The notes: a model not told the origin generated them from the letters alone. 64,000 nt of DNA from an uncultured Poribacteria bacterium (GCA_958296125.1 OY282444.1:930001-994000); one strand, 5' to 3'. Shown: positions 36,965 through 45,742, counted from the first letter of the stretch. Program-made: numbers and translations.

Positions 36965-37295
36965 ATGAGCAACACTCCCAAACATTTGAGGCCATTGATG
37001 GTATTAGGTCAGTTGAAAATCAAGGATTTTCTTCAGAGGACTTTAGGGCACGTTAGAGGAACACTCGTTTCCGATGCCAAACGGCGTTGGTATGCCGCGG
37101 ATTACCAGAGCGGGGATATTCCTCAAAGGTCAATGGCCTCGGTCAAAGGAAATGCAGCTCTACCCGATCCTCCGAGTCAATCCACTATGGTGTTATACGT
37201 CTGGATTATACCTTGCCGAAGGCACAACACCTAAATCTATTCTCTTTCAGATGTTTAAGTCAACACCGAAGAATTGGAATCCATCGGTACTTTAG
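36965..37295 (+). pseudogene. Frameshifted remnant with a LAGLIDADG-like segment
   Basis: In the 610-base space between modA and the PhyH gene, a protein-like reading starts at ATG 36965 (MSNTPKHLRPLMVLGQLKIK) and runs to about KRRWY near 37090. From there a different frame continues as GMPRITRAGIFLKGQWPRS and then SGLYLAEGTTPKSILFQMF, ending at a stop at 37293-37295. The joined reading is about 110 residues and seems to be one gene split by a frameshift and cut short. SGLYLAEG resembles the catalytic helix of LAGLIDADG proteins (xAGLxxAEG). The family assignment is tentative. Confidence 0.35.
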
Positions 37296-37379
37296 ACACC
37301 GCCTGATGACCTAACAACCATTTTATCTTGCTTGATAGTAGTTGACCGCAATAACTGAAGGCTCCACGGAGGAATTGAC

Positions 37380-38171
37380 ATGACAAACCCAAGTAAAAAC
37401 AGTTCTCCCATTTCAGAAGCGCAAATTGAGCAATACAACCGCGATGGTTACCTGCTCGTTTCTGGGGTGATTCCTGCGAACATTGCTGCAAAGGCGGAGG
37501 CTGCAATGTGGCGTTGTGCGGGAATCGATCCCAGTAATCCACCCTCCGCTTGGGATAACCTCCAAGGAGGCATCTGTCTATACAACAGCGCGGATCTTGT
37601 CAACTGTTTTACCCCACAATGCCTTGCCGCAGCGGCGCAGTTGACGGGGGAAGCCCCATCTACATTTAGCAAGCTCCATCGGCATCCGAAAACCTATTGT
37701 GCACCAGACTTCCTAGCAGCGCAAGAGACAAAGGAAGATATCTCCAAGTTCTTCAGATGGGATTGCGCCTACACCATCAATATCTATCCCACCTCAGATG
37801 AATGGGAGGCTCCAACAATCACATCGGGGGGACACCTAGACCACTCCCTTGAGGAACACTATCACAAGACCTTCCCGCCCGTTTTCCGAATCGGCGCACT
37901 GATTTATCTGAACGATATCGCGCCGCATGGCGGCGGCACGTTCGTCTGGCCTGGATCACATCACGAACTGGAGCGCGTTGCAAAAAAAAATCAGGTGCGT
38001 TACGAATATCGCAACACGCTGAACGGAGACCTTCCCGATCTCGATCTTGGCGACCCCGTTGGCTTATCCCTTCGGCGTGGCGATGTACTATTCCTACACC
38101 ATCTGTGTATCCATGCGGGAAGTAAAAACGTGAGTAATCAACCACGATTTGCTATGAATATGAAATGGTAA
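37380..38171 (+). CDS. Phytanoyl-CoA dioxygenase (PhyH) family protein, second copy
   Basis: A 263-residue Fe(II)/2-oxoglutarate dioxygenase. Iron ligands are His152 and Asp154 (SGGHLDHS) and His245 (CIHAGSKN); Arg256 in NQPRFAMN is the probable 2-oxoglutarate anchor. The jelly-roll strand APHGGGTFVWPGSHH is typical of the family. It is only distantly related to the PhyH protein at 23809-24675, so the two probably have different substrates. GGAGGAATT before the ATG supports the start. It stands alone, convergent with the ATP sulfurylase gene. Confidence 0.92.
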   Translation: MTNPSKNSSPISEAQIEQYNRDGYLLVSGVIPANIAAKAEAAMWRCAGIDPSNPPSAWDNLQGGICLYNSADLVNCFTPQCLAAAAQLTGEAPSTFSKLHRHPKTYCAPDFLAAQETKEDISKFFRWDCAYTINIYPTSDEWEAPTITSGGHLDHSLEEHYHKTFPPVFRIGALIYLNDIAPHGGGTFVWPGSHHELERVAKKNQVRYEYRNTLNGDLPDLDLGDPVGLSLRRGDVLFLHHLCIHAGSKNVSNQPRFAMNMKW

Positions 38172-38211
38172 CGAAGATTTTTAGCACCGATTGTACAAAG
38201 GGCTTGGGGAA

Positions 38212-39405
38212 TTACCCCTCTGAATCTTGGTAGAATTCCATCAAGATTTCTGCAACTTCGGGGCGCGAAAACTCCGGTGGCAACATCTCCCCCGCTGCTA
38301 GCATGTCCCTGACCTTGGTCCCTGACAGGAATAGGTAGTCTTCCGGTCCATGCGGACAGTCACGCATCATCACAATCTCGCCACACTGGTTGCACCAAAC
38401 GGTATGGTCGCCCCGAAAAATCTCGATTGCGAGCGCATTTTCAGGGATGTCATTAAAAATTGTCTGTGCATCAAAGGGCCCATAGTAATCCCCAACTCCC
38501 GCATGGTCTCGACCGACAATCAGATGTGTGCAGCCACAATTCTGCCGGAACACCGCGTGCAATACAGCTTCGCGGGGCCCAGCGTAGAGCATATCAAATC
38601 CATAACCTGTAATTGAGACGGTATTTTCGGGGAAATACAATTCGACCATTTTGCGGATGGACGCATCACGAATATCGGCGGGAATATCGCCCGGCTTCAA
38701 CTTGCCAAGCAGCATGTGAATCAGGATTCCGTCAGCACCAACTTCGTTTTGTGCAATTTTGCATAATTCTTCATGGGCGCGGTGCATCGGGTTCCTTGTC
38801 TGGAAGGCAACAACCGTATTCCATCCTCGTTTCTCAATGTCTTCTCGGATTTCGGGGGCGGTGCGGAAGGTATCAGGGAAGTCAGATCTGAAGTAGGAAT
38901 AGTTGAGGACTTGGATGGGGCCAGAGATTACCTGATTCCCCATCTCAGTAAATGCTTCCACACCGGGGTGTGCCGGATCCGTCGTCCGAAAAATCTGCTC
39001 AATTAAGTACATTTTCTGATCATCGGAAATTTCTTCGATCTCTGAAATCTCCATGACAGCGATAGGCGGCTGACCGTCCACATTTGGATCAAGCAACGCA
39101 ATCCGTTCAGCGTGTTTAATCGCATCGGTGACCTGCTCCTCCTTGACGATATTCATCACTGGGACGGGCCAAAATAGACCGTTCGGCAGGGTCATCTTTT
39201 GAGAGACACTCGTGGCTTCAGCGAGGTTCATGTAGCCAGTGAGTGGATTAAAATAGCCCGAACCGAGCATCACCGCAGATGCGGCAGCTCCTGAAGAGAT
39301 TGGGATAGCCGGTAAGTTTTCAACCTCTTTAATCAACGCAGCACGTTCGGCATCGTCGGTAACGTAAAGGGGATTCAAAGTATCAGAACCATGCGGTTTA
39401 ATCAT
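38212..39405 (-). CDS. sat: Sulfate adenylyltransferase (ATP sulfurylase, homo-oligomeric type)
   Basis: A 397-residue enzyme that makes adenosine 5'-phosphosulfate and PPi from ATP and sulfate, or the reverse in sulfur oxidisers. The active-site motifs QTRNPMHRAH (202-211) and GRDHAG (298-303) are intact. A cysteine group in WCNQCG and RDCPHG near residue 345 fits the metal site seen in many bacterial Sat proteins. There is no APS kinase fusion. The usual companions (APS reductase, APS kinase, sulfate permease) are not adjacent, so assimilation and dissimilation cannot be told apart. The promoter candidate is about 250 bases upstream, leaving a long leader. Confidence 0.95.
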   Translation of the reverse strand: MIKPHGSDTLNPLYVTDDAERAALIKEVENLPAIPISSGAAASAVMLGSGYFNPLTGYMNLAEATSVSQKMTLPNGLFWPVPVMNIVKEEQVTDAIKHAERIALLDPNVDGQPPIAVMEISEIEEISDDQKMYLIEQIFRTTDPAHPGVEAFTEMGNQVISGPIQVLNYSYFRSDFPDTFRTAPEIREDIEKRGWNTVVAFQTRNPMHRAHEELCKIAQNEVGADGILIHMLLGKLKPGDIPADIRDASIRKMVELYFPENTVSITGYGFDMLYAGPREAVLHAVFRQNCGCTHLIVGRDHAGVGDYYGPFDAQTIFNDIPENALAIEIFRGDHTVWCNQCGEIVMMRDCPHGPEDYLFLSGTKVRDMLAAGEMLPPEFSRPEVAEILMEFYQDSEG

Positions 39406-39663
39406 TCAGTGCTCCTTCGATAGATAAAAAAATAACGCAAGTTGTCACTTATAGCCCCAGTTGCTTTGAATCCCGAAGATACCAGCAACGTCGCGCCATA
39501 GTTCTAGGCTCAATCAGCCCGGCGTGTAGCACAACACAAAGGGTATTTTCGGGGCGGGGCGATAGGTTTACAGCATTATAGGGGATGCCGCAACTTGGCT
39601 TAGAATACCTCTGTTGTCGTCTTATTCACTTCAAAAGATTTCGAGTTTAACCTCATAACAATT

Positions 39664-39692
39664 ATAATAGCGAATTTATACCTCATTGTCAA
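39664..39692 (-). promoter_or_regulatory. Promoter for sat with a long leader
   Basis: TTGACA (39692-39687) and TATTAT (39669-39664) on the minus strand with a 17-base spacer. The transcript would have a leader of about 250 bases before the sat start. I see no known riboswitch in that leader; another TATAAT-like hexamer near 39580 could be a second promoter. Confidence 0.5.
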
Positions 39693-39876
39693 TCGGTTTC
39701 TAGGCTTCACTTGCCCCAGCTTCTTGTGAGTTGATATCCGACCTCTCCCCATTTTTCACGCACCGGCTTTGCCTCCCTTCTTGGCAAGCTGTCTCACACA
39801 TCTCATATCTAAAGCCACATCAACACTAAATGCTTGAAAAAAATGAGGTTAAACGAATCTTTTCTGAAATTTCCCC

Positions 39877-39905
39877 TTGATACTTAACGTACGTTATGTT
39901 ATAAT
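39877..39905 (+). promoter_or_regulatory. Promoter with palindromic operator, upstream of the Rieske-fusion operon
   Basis: TTGATA (39877-39882) and a perfect TATAAT (39900-39905) with a 17-base spacer. Inside the spacer lies a perfect 12-bp palindrome, TAACGTACGTTA (39885-39896), placed where a repressor or MerR-like activator would act. The start codon of the first Rieske-fusion gene is about 75 bases further on. Apart from this and the sat promoter, the 580-base region 39406-39987 appears empty. Confidence 0.6.
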
Positions 39906-39987
39906 TGCATCCATCATCTCATTTTTTGGGACGATTTAATCTATAATCGCTATGAAACACAATATTATTGGAAAGGGAAAATAACGC

Positions 39988-41721
39988 ATGGCAACCCAAG
40001 AAGCGAAATGGACAAAATTGGCAGATTTGAGCGAAGTGCCCGTCGGGGAAGCAAAGGCGGTGCAGATAGGCGTAGGACGGAGTATCGCACTGTTCAACGT
40101 GGACAGCAAACTCTATGCAACCGACAACCAATGCCCCCACATGGGCTATCCGTTGACACGCGGGCGCATTCGACATGGCATCCTCACCTGCGATTGGCAC
40201 GAGCGTAGTTTCGACCTTGAAGGGGGAGGTTGTTTCAACGTCGAGTGCGATGACCTGCAAACCTTCCCCGCCGAAGTAAGGGACGGTGAAATCTGGGTGC
40301 AGCTCGGCGATTTGACCTACAGACGGAAGGCAGAGCATCTCAGTCTATTATGGGAAGGACTTCTGAGCGGAGACCGTTGGACAATGTCGAAGGCAATTGC
40401 CCTACTTCTCAAAGGGGGCGTGCCGGAGGTGGAGATTGTCGAGTTGATTCTACGGCATCTTGGGCGACACATCGCTAGCTCGCACGGCTCGGAAGCGGGC
40501 TGGGATGTCGCTCGACTGATGAACGGCCTTTCGGTTGGACGGCGATACAAAGATGCCGATCGACTGATTGCGATGACAACTGCAGCCTGTGCCGCCTCCG
40601 GTGGAGCTGCTGAACGCCTTGAGGTCGTGCCGTTGCCGGATCCGGTGGCTTGGGAGAATATCGAACCATGGGTGCACAGTTTTTCTCGCGACGGTCACTC
40701 CGGGCGTATCGAACGGTGCCTCTTCACCGCCTACACGCTCGGTGATGCGGATAAAATTCTGCCCCTCCTCTTTGAATGTACAGTTGAGCCGCACTTTCTC
40801 GGCTTCCCAGATAATCTCATCTCACTCAGTTACCTCTCGGAAGCGGTCGACGAATTTGGCTGGGAAAAAGCCTTTGAGCTGGTCTTCAATCTCAGTGCCA
40901 AGCTGATTGGGCGTAGGCGCGGCGATCCGCAACGGTTTCGTCGAGATGCCATCGGGATCATGAGAGAGAAACTCCGCGAACTGGATACCTCAGATATCGC
41001 AACGACCAATTATGACGAGGATGCTTTCGTGAGCGCGTTGACAAGCGTGGACATTCAGAAGTCATTCAACGGTGTTGCAGATGCTCTGCAATGTGGCGTT
41101 CAAATTGACCGGCTCATTTCAACGTTGGTGCTCCTCGCCGCCGACCGGATGGCGCGAACACCGGTGAACGTGGATGCCGGTTGGGAGTGTTTGACAACAG
41201 AGCTCAATCTCGCCGCCTCACTCCGCACGGTGCAACGCATCGCTGGTGATGCCGCTGCGGCAAAGGGAATCTTCCACGCAGCATGGCTCATTTTCGACGA
41301 CCGTTGGCTCAACATTCCGTCACGCACACTGACCCCGCCGCCGGTCGAAGCCGCATTCAACGCCTCCAACGAGGAGGAAGGTATCCAACAGATTACCAAC
41401 GCCATTGAAACCCTCAATGTGCCATCGGTCGGTGGACAGGTGCTCGCGTATCTTAATGCTGGCTACTCCGGTGACACCTTGCTCTACGCGCTCGGTAAAG
41501 CTATCCTCTGGAACGATACCGCTACCGAAATCCTCCCCACACTCCGCACCGTTTTCGATGAGTGGAACAATTGTGCCGAACATCCCGCTCGCAATCAACT
41601 GCTTGTCGCACTTGCCCGTTACGCCACCGACATCCGCACGAACAAGGATGGCCAATCCGCCACAACCACGGCGATACGCTTTGCGGAAGGGCGAACAACG
41701 GTGGAGATATTTGAGGATTAA
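39988..41721 (+). CDS. Rieske [2Fe-2S] domain fused to a large unassigned helical domain, copy 1
   Basis: A 577-residue cytoplasmic protein. Residues 1-107 are a Rieske ferredoxin domain: Cys49 and His51 in CPHMGYP, Cys68 and His71 in CDWHE. The glycine that usually follows the second ligand pair is Glu here. Residues 110-577 form a mostly helical region I cannot assign, with blocks shared with the next gene: EGLLSGDxWTxSKA, LxxHxGRH, RWLNI, and a final HPARNQLLVxLARxxTD. A Rieske centre attached to a non-Rieske catalytic partner suggests an electron-delivering fusion oxygenase or reductase; this is inference. GAAAGGGA lies nine bases before the ATG. Promoter at 39877-39905. Confidence 0.75.
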   Translation: MATQEAKWTKLADLSEVPVGEAKAVQIGVGRSIALFNVDSKLYATDNQCPHMGYPLTRGRIRHGILTCDWHERSFDLEGGGCFNVECDDLQTFPAEVRDGEIWVQLGDLTYRRKAEHLSLLWEGLLSGDRWTMSKAIALLLKGGVPEVEIVELILRHLGRHIASSHGSEAGWDVARLMNGLSVGRRYKDADRLIAMTTAACAASGGAAERLEVVPLPDPVAWENIEPWVHSFSRDGHSGRIERCLFTAYTLGDADKILPLLFECTVEPHFLGFPDNLISLSYLSEAVDEFGWEKAFELVFNLSAKLIGRRRGDPQRFRRDAIGIMREKLRELDTSDIATTNYDEDAFVSALTSVDIQKSFNGVADALQCGVQIDRLISTLVLLAADRMARTPVNVDAGWECLTTELNLAASLRTVQRIAGDAAAAKGIFHAAWLIFDDRWLNIPSRTLTPPPVEAAFNASNEEEGIQQITNAIETLNVPSVGGQVLAYLNAGYSGDTLLYALGKAILWNDTATEILPTLRTVFDEWNNCAEHPARNQLLVALARYATDIRTNKDGQSATTTAIRFAEGRTTVEIFED

Positions 41722-41790
41722 GCCAAGCATTCAAACATTCATGGAATTTCTTGAAAACCACTTCAAATAGAACAACAATGGAGGTTAATC

Positions 41791-43539
41791 ATGTTGAGCA
41801 CACCATCCAACTTCGTCAAAGTCGCCGATCTGGACGAACTCGCCGAAGGGAAACCGAGAACTGTTAGAGTTAAAGGGCAAAGCATCGCCCTATTTAAGCA
41901 CAACGGTCACATCTACGCTACCGATAATCAGTGCCCGCACATGGGCTATCCGCTAACACGTGGGCGCGTCCGTGGCGGCGTGCTCACCTGCGATTGGCAC
42001 GGTTGGAGTTACGATATGGGGGGCGGTGGCTGTTTCACCGGCGGTTGCGATGACCTAGCGACCTTCCCCGTCGAAGTGCGTGAAGCCGAAATATACATTG
42101 ATATTGCCAGCGGTGGAAAGAAGCGGGACGATGCCCACTTCCTGCTGCTCCAAGAAGGATTGTTGAGTGGTGACAATTGGACACTCTCAAAGGCGGTTGC
42201 GATTATGCTCGCCAAAGGGGTTTCTGAAGCTGAGGTCCTGAACCGATTGGTGCAACATGCGGGACGACACTTTGTGACCGAGCTTGATGCCGGAGAGGGG
42301 GGATGGCAACTCGCGTATCTGGTCAACGGTGTGAAGGTTGCTAGTCAGTATAAACCGGAAGACCGGCTTATTCCGCTGATGATAGCAGCGTCGGGCGCAT
42401 CGGGCCGGGCAGGGGACCGCCCGGCTGTCACTCTCTTGCCCGGAGAGATTACATGGGAGAAGTTGGAGCGATGGATTCGCGTCTTTTCTGCTGACCGAGA
42501 ATGGGAAGGTATCGAAAAGTGCCTTATCACCGCACGGTGTCTCGGCGGACACGACGATAAAATTATCCCGTTGGCGTATGAATGCGTTGTCGAGCCGTTC
42601 TTCTTGGGACATACCGACAGTCTACTCTATATCGGTTATCTTGCCGAGCTGCTTGAGCAATTCGGTTGGGAGGTCGCCGAAGAGTTGGTTTGCAATCTCA
42701 CAGCGAAAATCCTCGGTCGGGAGCGTGGTGCGCCCGACGAAATTCGGCGTGAGGCAATCAGTAAGCTGGAATCGCTAGAGGATTTTATCGCCGATTTAGC
42801 CGCCAATCCATCCACTCAAACGACCGATTTTGACGAGGACACATTCGCCGCGGGGCTTGTCAGCGGTGACCTCAACCACACATTCGATACAATTACCGAC
42901 GCACTGAAAAGCGGTGTCGATATGAACCGTATTATTTCGACGATGGTGCTTTTGGGGGCAGATCGGATGGCACGCACCCCGGCAAGTATGAGTCCGGGAT
43001 GGTGGGAATTGGGACGGGAGATTTCCCTCGCCTCGTCCATCCGCACAGCATTGCGATTCGCTGGTTTTCAGGCTGCCGCCAAAGCACTCTACCACGTAGC
43101 ATGGCAATTCTTCAGCGACCGCTGGCTTAACATCAGGCAGATACCGCTCAACACACCGAGAGGCACAACCCCATCGGATGCACCAAACGAAGAGGCTGCA
43201 ATTGAGGGTGTCATCAACGCCATCGAAACGATTCAGATGCAGGAGATCGGGCGGATAACGCGACAATACCTCAATCATGACTTTTCCGCTGACCGCCTAC
43301 TGTCCGAACTGGGACAAAGCATCCTCAAGGACGATAACGGTTGGGATATCCTCAACACACTGCGAACCACTTTTGACGAGTGGAAATTGTGCCAAGGACA
43401 CCCCGCTCGAAATCAGTTGCTCGTTGGACTGGCACGTTGGACAACCGATGTGCGTAAAAACACCAACAGCGATTCCGCCGCGAGAACAGCGCAGCGATTC
43501 GCACGGGGTGAGACAGCGGTTGACCTGTATGAACAGTAG
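41791..43539 (+). CDS. Rieske [2Fe-2S] domain fused to a large unassigned helical domain, copy 2
   Basis: A 582-residue tandem paralogue of the preceding gene, alignable along its full length. The Rieske domain has canonical boxes: Cys48/His50 in CPHMG and Cys67/His70 in CDWHGW. The helical part keeps conserved His and acidic positions such as HAGRHF, DFDEDTF, ADRMARTP, ALYHVAW and DRWLNI. Identity is strongest in the Rieske domain and around these blocks, which therefore probably form the second active or binding site. GGAGGT is seven bases before the ATG. The stop overlaps the next gene by 11 bases. With two similar subunits, a hetero-oligomer is plausible. Confidence 0.75.
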   Translation: MLSTPSNFVKVADLDELAEGKPRTVRVKGQSIALFKHNGHIYATDNQCPHMGYPLTRGRVRGGVLTCDWHGWSYDMGGGGCFTGGCDDLATFPVEVREAEIYIDIASGGKKRDDAHFLLLQEGLLSGDNWTLSKAVAIMLAKGVSEAEVLNRLVQHAGRHFVTELDAGEGGWQLAYLVNGVKVASQYKPEDRLIPLMIAASGASGRAGDRPAVTLLPGEITWEKLERWIRVFSADREWEGIEKCLITARCLGGHDDKIIPLAYECVVEPFFLGHTDSLLYIGYLAELLEQFGWEVAEELVCNLTAKILGRERGAPDEIRREAISKLESLEDFIADLAANPSTQTTDFDEDTFAAGLVSGDLNHTFDTITDALKSGVDMNRIISTMVLLGADRMARTPASMSPGWWELGREISLASSIRTALRFAGFQAAAKALYHVAWQFFSDRWLNIRQIPLNTPRGTTPSDAPNEEAAIEGVINAIETIQMQEIGRITRQYLNHDFSADRLLSELGQSILKDDNGWDILNTLRTTFDEWKLCQGHPARNQLLVGLARWTTDVRKNTNSDSAARTAQRFARGETAVDLYEQ

Positions 43540-43885
43540 AGATGCTAGATTGAAAAAACTTACCTGTTATCTAGTGGTAGCTGTCTTATTGCTAAGTCCT
43601 ATTTCAACTGTCCACAGCATAAGTGTGAAAACACAGGGAAAATTGGTACTCGTAGCAATTTTAGGCGGCGTTGCGATTCTGACGAAGTATCTCATTGGAG
43701 GCGATCAACAGGCTGCCGAGGCACTCCACGCCAAACTTGGTCCACCGGAGCGCGTTATCAAGTTTGAGCAGGGGTTTGATCGGTGGCGAATCGAATGGTA
43801 TGGAAATCAAAGATATCTATTCCGAAACAACGTTTTGCAGAAAGAGACCCGCACAAAACCGGATGAGACCTCTCAAGCATTTTAA
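43529..43885 (+). CDS. Small exported or membrane-anchored protein in the Rieske operon
   Basis: A 118-residue protein beginning MNSRDARLKKLTCYLV, with a signal-like hydrophobic stretch about residues 12-28 and a second one about 39-54 (LVLVAILGGVAILTKYLIG). The C-terminal 60 residues are polar: AKLGPPERVIKFEQGFDRW, YGNQRYLFRNN. This tail resembles small outer-membrane-assembly-like folds only vaguely; no family is claimed. Its ATG lies inside the last codons of Rieske copy 2 (11-base overlap) and its end overlaps the next gene by 23 bases, so all are one translationally linked unit. Confidence 0.55.
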   Translation: MNSRDARLKKLTCYLVVAVLLLSPISTVHSISVKTQGKLVLVAILGGVAILTKYLIGGDQQAAEALHAKLGPPERVIKFEQGFDRWRIEWYGNQRYLFRNNVLQKETRTKPDETSQAF

Positions 43886-44633
43886 GTCGTTCAAAAGTTG
43901 GATCTGGCTCTTACCGATCTGCATCTCTGTTTTGATACTCATCGGTTGCAGCAATGATGAAACGCTAATCCAGCCGATGCAGCAGCATACTTTAGAAATT
44001 AGCGAGCTAAACCTGACAAATCAGACATTAAGCACGGGTGGCACGACAACGGTTACCGCAACGTTTGATTATTCAGGGGACGAAGCAGACCTGATCTTCA
44101 CATGGGAGGCAAGCAGCGGGCAGATTGTTGGGAACGCATCAAGTGGGACCTACATTGCGTCGGACGCGGCTGGCATGCATACCATCACCCTAACATTGAC
44201 CGATGGGTTTGAAGTGGAAGAGCGTTCCATTACGGTTGAGGTCGTTGCCCCACAATCACTCTCAATCGATTCTGATACCTATTGGGCAGGTCAAGGCGAA
44301 ACGCTTGTGTTAAAATATCAGGTCAGTATCACACAAATCCTGCGTCAACCCGTCACACTGCGATATACCATCCTTCAGGATGAGGCTAAGACCGGCGCAT
44401 TTTTGAGCGTTGAGGTCAATGGGACTCTGCTTGTCGAAGAAGAGGCGATTGGAGAGGTACAGCCTGTTGAAAGGATAGTCATCGCAGGAGAGGTCGATCT
44501 ATCAGGAATTATCACAGGCCCAGGGACGTATGAAGTGACACTGACTTTGGCTATTGTAAACGCCATCGAACGTGGATGGTTATTACAAAATGCGGAGTTA
44601 ATCGGAGCGGAGGGATCGGCAGTTCGACTGTGA
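43863..44633 (+). CDS. Lipoprotein with an Ig-like/PKD-type domain
   Basis: A 256-residue lipoprotein: after the start MRPLKHFKSFKSW a hydrophobic stretch leads to the lipobox LIGC, so Cys at about residue 29 would be lipidated. Residues 45-135 form one PKD or Ig-like domain (GGTTTVTATFDYSGDEADLIFTW, SGTYIASDAAGMHTITLTL). The rest is beta-rich and unassigned. The ATG at 43863 is preferred over an upstream in-frame ATG at 43695, which would remove the lipobox from the N-terminus and overlap the previous gene extensively. Last gene of the Rieske-fusion operon; the envelope location contrasts with the cytoplasmic Rieske proteins. Confidence 0.6.
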   Translation: MRPLKHFKSFKSWIWLLPICISVLILIGCSNDETLIQPMQQHTLEISELNLTNQTLSTGGTTTVTATFDYSGDEADLIFTWEASSGQIVGNASSGTYIASDAAGMHTITLTLTDGFEVEERSITVEVVAPQSLSIDSDTYWAGQGETLVLKYQVSITQILRQPVTLRYTILQDEAKTGAFLSVEVNGTLLVEEEAIGEVQPVERIVIAGEVDLSGIITGPGTYEVTLTLAIVNAIERGWLLQNAELIGAEGSAVRL

Positions 44634-44785
44634 TAGGATATGTAACCCAAACTCACACCGATGAGACATTCTGGGCACTCGTTGCAAGGAATGGTCGGCT
44701 CGACAGCAACGCGGGCACCTGCCTTGTGTTCCACAGCTGGAAAACCGCCCCAACCCCTCTTAGCAGATTTGGCAGCCTAAGTTAT

Positions 44786-45310
44786 TCATTCAAAGATCTC
44801 TGCGCCCGAACACTGAAAGCCTTCAATGACATTTTCTCCTGTGAGAGAATCATTGATAGTAAGGGTTCTGATATCATTGGGTGAACGATAAACAGTGATT
44901 GTCTTTAAAACGGGTTCAACAACCCAAACCATGCGGGCACCGGCGGCGAGGTATTCCAACACCTTCTCTTGAATTTCGTAGGTCTTATCAGTTGGCGAAA
45001 CAACTTCGATGGCAAGATCTGGCGGGATGGGACTGGCTTGGCGTCTGTTTTCGGGGAGCCGCTCCTGCGAAACAAACGCAACATCCGGTTTACGTCCACC
45101 TGGTCCGATTTGGAACGTAGTTGCTGCTGTGTAAATTCTACCCAATCGATGCTGTCGCACGTAGGTGCCCAGTAAAATAACAAGATTGGAGCTCACCTCT
45201 CCATGTTCCATAGTTGGGTCGCCCATTGGCACAAGTTCTCCCTTTGTGTACTCATAGGATTCATAGTCGTTTGCCAAGAATTCTTCGAGGGTAATGGATT
45301 TTGCACTCAT
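44786..45310 (-). CDS. Uma2 family putative restriction-like endonuclease (DUF820)
   Basis: A 174-residue protein of the Uma2/DUF820 group, which has a PD-(D/E)xK nuclease fold. Features are the opening TLEEFLANDYESYEYTKGELVPM, Glu in the MEHGEVSSNL helix, the catalytic-type GGRKPDVAFV and DLAIEVVSPTDKTYEIQEKVLEYLAAGARMVWVV. Asp, Glu and Lys of the nuclease motif are present (PDVAFV ... AIEVVSP ... K). Such proteins are abundant in Cyanobacteria and other bacteria; their physiological role is not known. The ATG at 45310 is chosen because AAGGAAG is eight bases upstream; the in-frame GTG at 45319 abuts that site. Its own promoter is at 45349-45377. Confidence 0.88.
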   Translation of the reverse strand: MSAKSITLEEFLANDYESYEYTKGELVPMGDPTMEHGEVSSNLVILLGTYVRQHRLGRIYTAATTFQIGPGGRKPDVAFVSQERLPENRRQASPIPPDLAIEVVSPTDKTYEIQEKVLEYLAAGARMVWVVEPVLKTITVYRSPNDIRTLTINDSLTGENVIEGFQCSGAEIFE

Positions 45311-45348
45311 CGTTTGCACTTCCTTAACATTGACTTGATTCCTGTCGC

Positions 45349-45377
45349 ATTATACCACTAAATTCCAAAGTAAACAA
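45349..45377 (-). promoter_or_regulatory. Promoter for the Uma2-family gene
   Basis: TTGTTT (45377-45372) and a perfect TATAAT (45354-45349) on the minus strand with a 17-base spacer. Leader about 35 bases. Confidence 0.5.
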
Positions 45378-45458
45378 GAGATGTAGAACCACATGATACG
45401 GGTGTCGGTCTTGGAAACCCGTAGCAGGTGCCCCCCTTTGCCCATGGACTGTTTGTAG

Positions 45459-45478
45459 GGCGAGTTTCCAAACTCGCC
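45459..45478. repeat. Intergenic inverted repeat
   Basis: A perfect 9-bp inverted repeat, GGCGAGTTT then CC then AAACTCGCC, in the 480-base region between the Uma2 and WD40 genes. The nearby CTTGGAAACCC (about 45412) resembles one half of it. The compact hairpin looks like a dispersed intergenic repeat rather than a terminator, since the two flanking genes diverge. Confidence 0.45.
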
Positions 45479-45671
45479 GATCTGCTTACATAGTTAGCAC
45501 TTCAGGGATGATAGGCGATTCTGAGGAAATAATCAAGGAAAAAATGCGGAGGTGGCTTTGACATACTTTAGGAGGGAACACCGATCCGCTGTAGGGTTTT
45601 AATCGATGGCGCGTGCTATCCCCGTTCAACATACCCGATGAAGTTTATGTGCTGTGAGCGTGTATTTCTGC

Positions 45672-45742
45672 TTGCAGGGTTTGTAGTTTTCGTTTATCAT
45701 ACTAGAATCTATACACTAGTAAGGTTCAACGATCATTGAACC
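45672..45742 (+). promoter_or_regulatory. Possible promoter and operator-like repeats upstream of the WD40 gene
   Basis: TTGCAG (45672-45677) and TATCAT (45695-45700) are separated by 17 bases. Immediately downstream are two inverted repeats: ACTAG...CTAGT (45701-45720) and GGTTCAA-six bases-TTGAACC (45723-45742). They would lie at and just after the transcription start, suited to a repressor or to a leader hairpin. Evidence is pattern only. Confidence 0.35.

Noticed and set aside
45459-45478. A CRISPR repeat or terminator.
   Set aside because: Only one copy of the hairpin is present in the window, without spacers; the flanking genes diverge, so termination is not needed here.
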